This document shows, one piece after another, positions 51,540-63,119 of a DNA stretch of 64,000 nucleotides. The DNA comes from Todiramphus chloris collaris. Its lineage: Eukaryota; Chordata; Aves; Coraciiformes; Alcedinidae. The stretch spans positions 12,877,928 through 12,941,927 of the forward strand of contig JANVCC010000011.1 in the NCBI GenBank assembly GCA_025345505.1, in the 5' to 3' direction. The notes beneath the pieces are model-generated. The model saw only the letters and a list, made by a program, of their open reading frames with translations, did not search any database and had not been told where the DNA came from. Made by a program: the position numbers and the translations under genes. Each line of letters begins with the position of its first letter. The first letter of the stretch is position 1.

Positions 51540-52262
51540 TCACAGAATCACAGAATTACTGAGGCTGGAAAAGACCTCTGAGATCATCAAGTCCAGTGTA
51601 TGACCTAAGACAACCACATCGTCTAGACCATGGCACTAAGTGCCACATCCAAGCCTTTCTTTAAACACATCCAGGGGCGGTGACTCCACCACCTACCCAG
51701 GCAGTCCATTCCAATGTCTGATCACCCTCTCTGTGAGGAAGTGCTTCCTGATATCCAACCAAAACCTCCCCTGGTGCAGCTTCAGGCCATGCCCTCTCAT
51801 CCTGTCACTAGTTGCCTGGGAGAAGAGCCCAACCTCCGCCTGACTACAACCTCCCTTCGGGTAGTTGTAGAGAGTGACAAGGTCCCCCGTGAGACTCCTC
51901 TTCTCCAGAATAAACAACCTCAGCCTCTCCTCATAAGACTTTCCTTCTAGTCCCTTCACCAGCCTTGTTGCTCTCCTCTGGGCCCACTCCAGCACCTCAA
52001 TATTCTTGAAGTGAGGGGCCCAGAACTGTACACAGTACTCAAGGTGAGGCCTCACCAGTGCTGAGTACAGGGGGAGAATCACATCCTACTAGCCTAGTCC
52101 TACTGGCCACACTATTCCTGATACAAGCCAGGATACCGTTGGTCTTCTGGGCCACCTGAGCACACTGCTGGCTCATGTTCAACTGGCTGTCATCCAGCAC
52201 TCCCAGGTCTCTCTCTACTGGGCCACTCTCCAGCCACTCCTCCCCCAGTCTGTAGTTCATCA
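51540..52262 (-). mobile_element. CR1 LINE, 5'-truncated, minus strand, distinct subfamily
   Basis: This CR1 of about 720 bases has its tail at the left (TGTCACAGAATCACAGAATT). The 3' end carries GAGGCTGGAAAAGACCTCTG, AGATCATCAAGTCCA and GTGCCACATCCAAGCC, a type different from the 10.9 kb and 13.4 kb groups. The ORF2 C-terminus is visible at 51693-52082 ([43 protein letters not shown]) and 52039-52263 ([20 protein letters not shown], then [21 protein letters not shown]). The overlap of the two pieces in different frames shows a frameshift near 52060. Confidence 0.94.
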
Positions 52263-55200
52263 TGGGGTTATGTCATCTGTTATTTCTAAAAAGTTTATAG
52301 ATAGTTGCTTTAGACAGGAGAAATGTATGATTTTTTTTTTTGCGTTAATCTCATGACTAACACCACATGCTATTATATTGTGATTTGCAATGTACTTGAA
52401 CTATTATGTGACTTACTGTATGAAATATCTTTGTTTTCTAGAAAAACACTTTAGAAAAGTCATATACATTAACAGAGAAAACTTCTCTCCAAGTAATAGG
52501 GATTCATGCTAAGATAACTGTACAAAAGAAACAGAATGTGCTTCTCTTCTGTTGTGTAGGGATACTTTGGTCTTGCAGTACCAGAACTATACTAACATCT
52601 TCAGTGATGAAATGTGTGAGAGTCTCAAGGTTATTTTCCATTTCAAACACATCAGATGAAAGTAGAATGGTTAAGTTAGTGGTTATTTAATATTGGAAAT
52701 CCTATTATGACTTCAATAGAATTAAACTTTTAATCAGCACCTTCAACCTGTTCAGTAACCACAGTCTACAATGTGTCTATTCTAATATTAGTAGAACATT
52801 AGTAACTTGTTTCATGACCCCTTGCAAGCTTTTGCTTCAGCTATCTCCCATAAAATACACAGATTTGGTCAATGCATAAATAATTGATATTTGGCTTACA
52901 AAGGCGGTATTTCAGAGGATGATTAATTGTCGGAGTACTCTTATCTGTATTTGGCATATGCAAATAATGCCGTATGAAAATAAGTCACCAACAAGCACCC
53001 TGTACTGCCAAGCGGAATGTAAGACTGGCATAAAACAGCAACTCTTCTTACAAAAAGAGGAGTTTGTTCTGAGTTGGGTTTTTTTAGGAAGGAATTTTTG
53101 AGTGCTTTTTGTTTTAGTAATAAAGACATGGTGGAGAAGAAAACATAAAGAGAAAAAAGGAGAAAAAAATGAAGAGTTGTGAAAATCATGAAAGGTGTTT
53201 CTTGGGTAGTCATGGTGGTTTAAAATATTCATAAATGAGGAACTGTCTATTTCATTTGCCATGCCTTATGTTTCATAGTGATTTTCATTCTTATGTGATC
53301 AAATTAGTTCTTTAGATGACACAAAGCATCTGATTGAAAAAAAGAAAAAGAAAATAGATTTAAGTCTGTAATAGAAGTGAAACAGGTTTATCTGCTTCAC
53401 TCAGATAACTGCCAGCTGACACTGTAATTGCATAGAGGACTATATATCTCGGAGCATTACTTAGATTATAAGATGCAAGATCCAGCACAGGAAGGGGAAG
53501 AATATAACAGCCAGTTTAATAACTTTGTTCCATTTTTGCTCTAAAAAAACCCACATACTTTTTTTCTTCCATATGAGAATACTACAACATTACTGGAATA
53601 CATTAGTTTGTAACCTTGCAAATATAGCTCTTTTAGATAGTTATAATTCCTGTTCAATGATACTTACAGTAAAACTTCTCAAGATTTGTTATAAAATTAC
53701 ATTCCTATACTAAACTATTTTAATAATCTATTTTCTTATACATTTTACTACCATATTTTTCTTAAGGGAGTTTTATTTGTTTACACACACATATACATAT
53801 ACACAACCCCTCTATAGTTAATAAAACATGGGAAATGAATAATGTATATGCAAATTATATGCAACTATTGCTAAGATTACAATTTTAATTTTCATTCTTT
53901 ATCAGACAGATTTAGTTTCAGTACAATTTGCATTAAAATATTTTAATCTGCTGACATGGACTATAGTTAGATTCTATTATAGATTATGTTTCCGTAAAGG
54001 TTTTGTTATTAAACATAGGAATTTGGAATTCAGGTTGTGTTTTTTGTTCTTGTCTCTAGGAACACAACTTCTGGATTGCTGTGGTTTTATATTATACATG
54101 TCTAAACCCTGGATTGACTCCCCATGTTTCAAATGTTATTCGAAAACTGACATTTCTGTCAATATCTAAAGAATTTTTAACATGCAGAAAAATATTTACT
54201 AAAGTGTGTGTGCCAATTAGAATACTTTCTGTATGATAAACATAATATTTTCAATAGGTAAAATGACTTGTTATTAAACTGAGTCCTTGGCTATCAAGAA
54301 CTAAGAAATGGAAATGAATTGTCTTTTTAGCTTCCCATCCTCATGGGATGAACTTACATATATGTGCAAGTAGGGGGTGCGCGTGTACTGTTGTTCTTTC
54401 TGGTTTTCTTAAAAAGTCTGGTAAGGAAACACATTTCATTTAGTTAGCAATGCCTACAAGTGAACAACTCTGTTCTAGTTCTGTGATAGGACACTCACTC
54501 CACCTATCTGTACAAGCCTGTGAAATTCATGTTTCCATCTTGGCCTTTCTCTAGCAGTTGAGTTAAACTGTTTCATAATAGGTTGTCATCTTTGCACAAA
54601 GTGGCAAGGAAAGAAATTAATGTATAGACTGTATCAAGAGATACACATATATTACTTAATGGCGGCTATACAGTCATACCTAGAGAAGATCTTGGAGTGT
54701 TAAGGGCACTATAGAACTAGTTGTGTCTGTGTCAGGGACTGGAGTTAAAGCAGAATGCTTGATCTCTGTTGAAATGCAAAGTATCTGGATTTACTCTACA
54801 AAGAAGTCAGAATATTTGTAGAAAGAAAAGATCACCCCCACAGAAAGCAGTCATTACAGTCAGGAAGTCCTTCCATGCCATGTTGTCTCCATTCAGGGCT
54901 TCTATAGCAGCCATGAAGTCTGATTCCAGCCTTGCCACTTGCTCTTGAGCAGGACAATACACACTCCAAGTCAAACAACTCCTTACAACTTGTTTCCACA
55001 AGAGTTCTTGAGTCCTGCTCAGGAAACGAGTAGCTTTCCTGTCTGTTCCCAGCTAAGGGTTCCCCAGGTGCACACAGTTTTAGTATCACCAAGCTTCAAA
55101 GCGACTCAAGCACCTGAGTTATTGAGCAGTGGCTCCCTGAAGGGCTGTGTCTTCAGCTGGTTGACCCCCAAAGCTATCTGACTCCATTGTGCTGCACATC

Positions 55201-58200
55201 TGTAGGTCTCACCGAGTTCTCTGAGCTACTTACCTTGGGAACAGGCAGTGAAATATGTTTTGTGGGGGGTTTTGGTTATGAAAAGAAAATGTAAAGTTAT
55301 ATTTAGATTTTAACCACATTTTTCCAGTAAAATCTGCAGAAAGCTGCTAACAAAAAATGTGTTTGGTGAGATGGCTTCTTTCACTGTAAAACTTCATTAC
55401 TGCCTGTTAAGAAGATTCACTCCAATTTATAAAACCATTTTTCAAAAAATACTTTTCAGGATTTCTTTACTTACTACATTATAATTTAAGAAAAATGAAA
55501 CTCTTTCTTTAATATGTTTATCTCCACTATTACTTCCTTAGTTTGATTTTGAGTGTATGATCAATCTATATCAATCCTGGAGAAACATAGAATGAAGTTC
55601 AACTGATAATGAAGAAGAAAAATGTTTTTGGTGTTTACTAAAATTTAGAAAGGGATTTTTTCAATAACAATCTTCTGCAAGAGCTTAAATGTGAAACTAT
55701 TCCACATAAAGTTTTCTGGAGCAGCAATGTTGCTGGTGTGTCTTTCTGTGATCCATAATGTTTTTTGACTATAAAATGTCATTAAGCTATTTTTCATGTT
55801 CTCAGAAATAATGATCTGTTTTGTTTGAAAAGCAGTGGTTTTGCTTTTCTAAAAATAGTAGCTATCACTGTACTGAATTCAGATGTTCTGCACTGTAAGG
55901 GAAAATCCTAGCTATCATCATTCATTATAACACATATGTCAACCATATTTAAGCACTTGTATGTCTTTGACCATCAATTCTGTAACATTGCCTAAGTTGC
56001 TCATTTATTCTACAGTTTAAAATACAAGTTAGACATAGATATATTGAATATCTATCTGGATATCACAGAAGTTATGTATTATTCTCAATTTTCCCTTTCA
56101 GAATTTTCCTGAAAGGAACTTCTATACGTTCATCAATCTGAGAAGTTATTCATATCCAGTTGTGCTGAGTAATACATTTTCTTTGCCTGTACTTTTAAGC
56201 AAAACAGCTAAAGCAGGAAAACCTTTACTGCCACTTTCATTTTTATTCCTTTTCATGTAACAACAGGGTCTTAGTAACTACGATGCTGCCATTAGCGACC
56301 ACAAGGAAGACTAATTGCTCGTGTCAAGTTTGAAACTCGGTTTTTCAGAGAAAGACATTGCAAAGCTGTTTCCATTTTTCAACAACAGCATTACAGGGTG
56401 TTTAGACATAAAGATATGGTGAATAAAATACTGTGGCATGGTAATTTTAATATGCCTATTGGATTTCTTTCCTCTTGTATACTTTTCAAACAAGAGTGGC
56501 CTCAGACCATCAGAAAACAGGTTGAGACTTTAAAGGACATTGTTCTAATATTGTGTTTTGGTATGGGAAATTAAAGCATTTAACTTCATGCAACAGAACA
56601 TCCAGTTCATGCAACTGTTTTGGACTAGAATGTTACTAACATGGAATAATGTAAGTGAGCAAAACTTAAACTATTGCTGTTTAACCTACTAACTGATACA
56701 TTTTGGGTAAATTTCTGGTTTGCAAGTACTTTAAATAAGGCAAAGATTTTTTTTTTTTTTTTCCTTGACATCTTTGTAGAATTACACTGGCAAATGTCAT
56801 GCATGAGAGAAGTTTCTCATTTTAAAACCCATCCACAGAATTTAGTAGAACAGACAGAGATAGAAATAGAAATTTCTGTATAATCACGCAAGTGTCATGG
56901 GCATCCTGGTGTTGTGTGGGATGTTTTTTCATCGACTCTCTGTTTATGTTCAACTCTATATGAGCATGCCTTAGTGCTTTTGAAATAAAACTTGGGGTTG
57001 CAAAGAAACTTGGGGAAAAAAAAAATATAATTAGGAAAAGACTTTTTCACAATAAGAAGACATGGTGGAGGAAATCTTTCAGCTGCAGATCCTTAGACTG
57101 GAATGAGCATCTATAAAGGAATACAATGAGGGAAGAATTCAAACAAGAGGGAAAAGAATGAGATTTTGAGTGCCAGTGAAGTTGTCATAGAAATAGATTT
57201 ATGGTGGATTAAAAATATAAACTCCCTATATATATAAAATTTATATATATATAAAAACATAAGCTCATAAGCTCCCTATGTTTGTCATGTAGTAGTGGAA
57301 GATGAGACAGAGACAGGAAAGGGGTGCCTCACTCTGCTGAGGAAACTGAGCACTTCTAATCTGCATCCCAATTTCAGAGTTGTCTTTTCTTTTTCTGCTG
57401 AGGTAGAACAGAGAACCACATGTCATTCCATTAGCTAATTTCCAGCTGTCTACATCAGTAGAAGTTTGCTATTCACATCTCTTGCCCATTTTAAAATATT
57501 CCCCTGAAAGGCATGTATCAGCTCTATGTTCTCGATCAAATGTGTGGTTTAACACAATCCTACACAACTTGTCTGCAAATCTCTAATGATATAGAACACA
57601 TCCAGACATTTTTCCCTGACTTTAATATATAAACTTCAGTTTCTAAAATACAGTATATTTACTCATTACTCTATGTCTCTGCTCACTCCTCAATAGGACA
57701 TTTTTGTAGAACATGTTAAAATGAAAAAAAAAAAAAAACCTCTCAGAGCTTAAAGCAATATATTTTGCAATTAATTGAAGCATGTGTGTATAAATAGTAC
57801 ATTCTGCAAACTTCCTAGCTCTTGAAGAGATGTTTTTTAAATTTTTTCACGAAAGGTTAGAATTTTGGTATCCTTTTACTGTAGATATCTTATGCAGACA
57901 ACATTTTGAAGCACAAATTATTTGACAACAGAAAGGGTTTTGTTTATTATTTTGTTATAAAAGCACTTTCTGAGCTTGTGAATGCATTCTAGGGGAAAGA
58001 AACATTTTGTTTTAGAGTCTTTACTGCTAAAGATGTCCATGAAAACTAATAAAAAATATCTTGAGTTTAACCATGCAAGGAGGCTTGACTTGTAAGGCTT
58101 TTAAGAATTTTTGATTTTTATGACAAAGATCTGTATGGTAAATCACAGCTAACCTTCTAAGTGAAATGCTATGAGATCACTGGAATTCTTCATGATGTCT

Positions 58201-58912
58201 TCAGTTTGGGAGTTCTATACCAGATCGAGAGATGTGAATTAATTATTTGTTAAATAAACACAAATCTTTCTACAAAGATCCATGCATATAGTAGGCTTCA
58301 TAGTTTAAGAAACCCCATTGGTCATTTTAAAATTAGACAAAAGATGAAAATCAAGTACTGCTTAGAGCTGTCTTAAAAATGTATACCAATTTAGACCCAT
58401 CTGAAAACTAGTATTATTTCAAAATATTAAGCTTTACTACAATATACCCCATGGTATCTCATGTGATTAAATGTCAGCTTATTCCCACCTCATGTTTGCA
58501 AAAAACAGGAAATTTGAGATTTAAGTGTTTGTTGCTACTTCATAGTTTTAGCTGTAGTATGAAGTTTAAATTACATATGAATCTCTTTTTTAAAATATTC
58601 TTTCTTGGCAAAAAAATTAGTATCCCCCATAATTATATGTAATCCATAATAAGAAAATACTGGACATGACTACGCTTATAATTGAGCATTCTTAGGAATC
58701 CAAACCCATGATGTTTAGCAATTGGTTCTTAAGGTTCACTTCATTATGAAAACAACAAAGAGCAAAGACCAACTGTTATTCCAAATACATTATAATACAA
58801 AACAGATGCTATGGTACCAGAGCAGGCTATGCTTCAAATTAATTTTAATTACTCTTGAGTGCACCTTCTAATGACAAATCTTGTTTCCTGTTCCTGCCTC
58901 TGCTCATTGAAC
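52263..58912. other. unique noncoding DNA
   Basis: No gene or dispersed repeat is recognised. A T16-17 run lies at about 56746-56762, an AT palindrome at 57226-57253, and A-runs at about 57005-57018 and 57723-57737. The block at about 54840-55240 is richer in G and C than its surroundings. Its two minus-strand frames (54807-55001 and 54832-55092) match nothing that I know. Confidence 0.55.
57226..57253. repeat. TA-rich near-perfect palindrome
   Basis: ATATATATAAA, one A, then TTTATATATAT form a near-perfect inverted repeat. The word CTCCCTAT occurs just before it (57222-57229) and again after it (57272-57279). Confidence 0.75.
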
Positions 58913-59495
58913 ATTGGGGAGCATTAAGAAGAGTGTGACCAGCAGCTTGAGGGATGTTGTCTTTCCCCTCTACCCTAGTGAGACCACAGCTGGAGTACTG
59001 TGTCCAGTGCTGGGCTCCCCAGTTCAAGAGAAACAGGGACCTACAGGAGATAGTTCAGCAGAGGGCTACAAAGATGATGAAAGGACTGGAACATCTCTCT
59101 TATGAGGAACAGCTGAGAGACTAGGGGCTGTTTAGCCTGAGAAGGCTGAAGGGGGATCTTACCAATACTTCTAAATACCTAAGGGGTGGGTGTCAAGAGC
59201 ATAGGACCAGACTCTTTTCAGTGGTGACCTGTGATAGGCGAAGGGGCAACAAGCACAAACTAGAGCACAGGAACTTCCATCTTAACATGAGGGAAAAAAT
59301 CTTTACTGTGAAGGTGACAGAGCACTGGAACAGGCTACCCAGAGAGGTTGTGGAGTGTTTGTCTCTAGACACTTTCAAAACTTGCCTGGAGACATTCCTC
59401 TGCATCCTCAGCTATGTGAACCTGCTTTAGGAGGGGGTTGGACTAGATGATCTCCAGAAGGCCTTTCCAACCTCTACCATTCTGTGATTCTGAGT
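58913..59495 (+). mobile_element. CR1 LINE, 5'-truncated, plus strand
   Basis: About 580 bases of ORF2 C-terminus and 3'UTR. It begins at GGGGAGCATTAAGAAGAGTG and passes ACCACAGCTGGAGTACTGTG, AAAGATGATGAAAGGACTGG and GAGCACTGGAACAGGCTACC. It ends with GATGATCTCCAGAAGGCC and the tail CCATTCTGTGATTCTGAG. The coding pieces at 58914-59105 and 59221-59430 ([21 protein letters not shown]) lie in different frames, and an in-frame TAG follows GAACAGCTGAGAGAC. The 3' type is that of the copies at 10.9 and 37.4 kb. Confidence 0.95.
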
Positions 59496-61276
59496 AGATG
59501 CTGTACTGCCTAGCTATTACTGGTATTGTTAGGGATATCTCTTTCCCTGTCAAGATTAAGATTACAATTTCATAACTGTTCTTTGAAGCTGCAAATATAT
59601 TGGTTGAAGAAAGAATAAATTGAGTTATTTTTTAAAAATCAAAAGTAAGATGATATACTGGGGTTTTTTACACCATCCCATGTGCCTCATTATTAAGTCA
59701 TTAAATCATATTTTGAAGTGCATGAAAAATAAAAACTCTTAATAAAATGTGAGAGAGATGAGGTTTTTTTAATGTTGCAATTATATTTAAGAAAGAACTG
59801 GATTCAGAGGTTTGGGGTTTTTTTTTAAGGAAAACATGAGCATAAACAAAAAGGAAACCAAAATCTTCAAAACAATTCCTCAGAGTTTCACAAAATCAAA
59901 TGTAAATTTTGCTGATTGAGGAAAATAATGCATGTATATGTATAAAAAAAATTAATATATGCATTTATGCTTGTCTTCACACTATCTTACACAACCATTT
60001 CAATTTTTTTCTAGCATTGGGATCCAGTTTATCTCCCATAACTCATTGTAAATCAAGAGAAGTTGTCCATCTGGGAAACAACTGTGCATGGCTGTGTGGC
60101 TCTTTTCTGAACTGCAGCTCCCATGAGCCATAGTAATAACATCACAAACCTAATGTTTCTGCTTTGCCCATTATTCACAGAAAGGTAAACTTTTTCTGTG
60201 GAACAGATGAAAGGGAATTGGAACCATCTTTTGACAAGCACTAATTTTATCATGTTGTACAGAAAGGAGATAGGGCATCCAGTCATGAAAATAGCATTGT
60301 GTTAAGCTCATCTGACTTTCTCAGATCTGAATTGATTTCTTGATGATCCATGCTGAATGCATTTGCAACAGGGAACTGAAATGTTAGTCAGCAGATATTG
60401 CTTCAAGGAATACATTATTAGAACATACATTCTAACAAGTAATATGTCAATAACATATTGCAAGCTCACAGTTGTCTTGGGTGGGATGATGGCAGTCATT
60501 TTTAGTGTTTCTAGGTCATAGATTGTTTCCATTTATGTAAGTTGGAACAGTATCCTAGGAGACATTTTGACAGACTGACTAGGCAAGGTACTCCATGGCA
60601 TGGCCTGTCAAAAATCAACGGTCCCTGTAGGTCATGAAGTGGGGAAAGCTGAGGATTTCCACATTCCTTTGCTCGACTGGTCAGAGCTGTTTCATGGTCT
60701 GTGTTAGAATTAACTACCTTTGGGTAACCCCAGCCTCTGCAAAGTACATCACTTGATTCCCACTGCCTCTTACCAGAATTTCTACATTCCCACACTTAGA
60801 AGCTTCCCCAAGGACGACTTAAGAAAGTGTTTTGTCCCTGCAGGGGGACCAAGGAAAAATGTAGAGTGTAAAGACACCCTTGTTCTCCATCCCTCCTTCA
60901 GCTTCTCAAAGGGAAAACCAGAAATATGTATGAGTTAACCTTTTTCTCAACTTAAATATACCTTTTGCCACTTGGCAAGATAAGTATTTTAGTGAGAATT
61001 AATAATAAATGAGGAAGACCATGTATAAATCATAAAAATTTTTTTTTAAAAGTTAAAAAAAATGGTTAGGAAATATGCTAGTTTACTTAAGTACAAAATC
61101 AGGGTTATCCTCACACTATATAGAATGATTAAGTGCTTATATTTTACATAAATGTAGCACTGCTTTAACCCTTTCTGGTTTTAATGGCTGATGATCTCAT
61201 ATATACTCTTCAGCAAGGAGGAGTCTGTGAGGTTTCTACCTAAGGAAGTACATTAGATACTTGTTTCAGGTTCAAT

Positions 61277-61302
61277 AAGGAGGAGGAAGAGGAGGAGAAG
61301 GA
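61277..61302. repeat. GAG/GGA purine tract
   Basis: AAGGAGGAGGAAGAGGAGGA and following bases are all purine. The tract is short and imperfect. Confidence 0.7.
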
Positions 61303-62349
61303 CCATGATATCCCTAGAGAAGAGCTGGCATGACTAGAACAAGGCTGTATTTACAGAACTGAGCCACACTCTCTAATCCCTATGGTACCAGCCTTCCTGT
61401 GACGGGGCACAGGCACTGAATGTGCAGCTGATGAATACTGGCAGATGGAGTCTGCTTTCATCACTCTAGCCAGAGCCTAAATGTCAGTGAAGAGAAATTA
61501 TACCAGAATGGAGGCTTAAAATGAGAAGAGATACATAATTAAAAAGTGGAGACTCCTTATCATCATGTCATTTTAACCTTGTTCCATTAGCAAAAATAAA
61601 GTAAGTCACTCAAGAGCAACTGTATCTGAAAAAGTCTATTTTAAACTCATGTTCCAAATTACTTGTGAGTTTATAATAAGCTGTACTGAGGTTTACTGAC
61701 ATTAACTTTCTGTCACTATGCTTTCTGTACTGATATATTGGGATAATTCCTTGTATATTGAGTTAGAGAACTACACTTTACATGCCTTCAAATTGATGCT
61801 ATTGTAAACATATTCAACAAGTTAATGAATATACTATTTCCAGTTTAGTTTTTCCTCATGTTCCAAATGATTGCAGACATTTAAACAAATTACTTACTGA
61901 CCTGCCGACACACTAGAGGCAATTAAAACAATTCAATAACTTCTTGGAACAGTATGAACATCTTTCCAGCTTTCAGACATGGTTTTCAGTAGGAGATGTG
62001 TAGCTTGTTAACAAATAGTCAGAGCTAGAAGTTGTTTCTGTCGGGACCAGGGAGCTTGTTGCAGTTCTATGAAACCATAAATGTCAGATCTTGATTTAGT
62101 AGTGGCCATTACACATCTGTATAATTTTTTTCAGGGTGGATTCTAATTCTTGTGGATCATGTTTGTAGGCTATGCTAAAAGTCATGAGTTATGTAATAAA
62201 TGAGAGTAAAAATTGTGCTATGTCTCATGACATATTCTCTAACAGCTCTGCTCCTCTGTTAGAAACAGCAGTAAGTTAGTTTTCAGAAACAAGCTAGGTA
62301 TACAGAGAAGCCTTCTCTGAGTGCTGACATGGTGCTTCTATGGTACCTA

Positions 62350-62372
62350 TATTATAATAATAATAATAATAA
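62350..62372. repeat. ATA trinucleotide microsatellite
   Basis: ATTATAATAATAATAATAAT is a short clean run of AAT units. Confidence 0.85.
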
Positions 62373-62622
62373 GTAGAGCTCAAAGATTTGAGATTTAAAG
62401 GTCAGTAGGAGAGTTATGCTCTGAACCCAGGGAGATAAGTTGATGAGTATTTTGATTTTGAAGATCACATGAGGAGGTAAGGTTGAGGAAATGTACGATC
62501 AACATTTTATTCAACTTCTTCATAGGTCACTTCATTCTTGAAACATCCACTGGTGCTAAATAAAGCTAGTCTTCCCAACAGAGAATTTCACACACCCCAG
62601 AGAGGGTACCACACACACAGGG

Positions 62623-62670
<48 letters not shown>
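62623..62670 (+). repeat. A48 homopolymer abutting a CR1
   Basis: Forty-eight uninterrupted A, the longest homopolymer in the window. A few bases later the CR1 reverse transcriptase sequence begins. It may be an expanded A tract inside the element, or the tail of another retroposed RNA joined to it. The AATAAA upstream is farther away than usual. The exact length in any assembly is doubtful. Confidence 0.9.
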
Positions 62671-62672
<2 letters not shown>

Positions 62673-63119
62673 AGGAAAAGAGTAGATCAAGTCTATCTGG
62701 ACTTTAGGAAGGCCTTTGACACCGTATCCCACACCATTCTTCTAGAGAAACTGTCTGCTTGTGGCCTGGATGAGCATACTCTTTGCTGGGTGAAAAACTG
62801 TCTAGAAGACTGGGCTCAGAGAGTAGTAGTTAATGGAGTTAAACAAGGGGAAATGGATTCAAGCTGCACCAGGGAGGTTGTGCTTGGATATTAGGAAGAA
62901 ATTCTTTGCTGAGCAGGTTATCAGGCATTGGAATGGGTTGCCCAGGGCAGTGGTGGCGTCCTCATCCCTGGAGGTGTTTAAGCGCTGATTAGATGGGGTG
63001 CTTAGGGATATGGTTTAAGGGGTAGACTTGGCAGTGTTAGGTTGATAATTAGACTAGATGATCATACAGGTCTTTTCCAATCTAGACATTTCTAGACATT
63101 TCTATGATTCTATGATTCT
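62671..63119 (+). mobile_element. CR1 LINE with an internal deletion, plus strand
   Basis: The first part (to about 62850) encodes the reverse transcriptase motif A region, with VYLDFRKAFDTVSHTILLEKL, then WVKNCLEDWAQRVVVNG. The catalytic Asp of motif A is kept (62700-62702). The text then jumps, at about 62848-62855, straight to the last part of the element: GATTCAAGCTGCACCAGGGA, GGATATTAGGAAG, GGCATTGGAATGGGTTGCCC and GGTGTTTAAGCGCTGATTAG. Motifs B and C, the thumb and most of the C-terminus are missing, about 0.6-0.7 kb by comparison with the copy at 45-46.9 kb. The 3' end closes with ATTTCTATGATTCTATGATT. The tail is preceded by a doubled TCTAGACATT. Confidence 0.92.

Larger units (their letters stand above)
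59496..62622. other. unique noncoding DNA
   Basis: No gene is seen. It contains a GAG/GGA purine tract at 61277-61302 and an (ATA)n microsatellite at 62350-62372. An AATAAA at 62559-62564 lies 58 bases before the A48 tract that ends this stretch. Confidence 0.55.

Noticed and set aside
54807..55092. A loose resemblance of the minus-strand frames to an EF-hand/S100-type end
   Set aside because: Only scattered residues agree and no calcium-binding loop can be laid out, so the name is not supported.
55228..55233. Splice donor consensus GTAAGT on the minus strand as evidence of a gene
   Set aside because: Such hexamers are common, and no acceptor with a polypyrimidine tract and coding exon accompanies it.
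62538..62894. A 118-codon frame with a long poly-Lys run joined to reverse transcriptase
   Set aside because: The lysines come from the A48 tract. Only the part after 62671 is CR1 coding sequence, and it is a deleted remnant.
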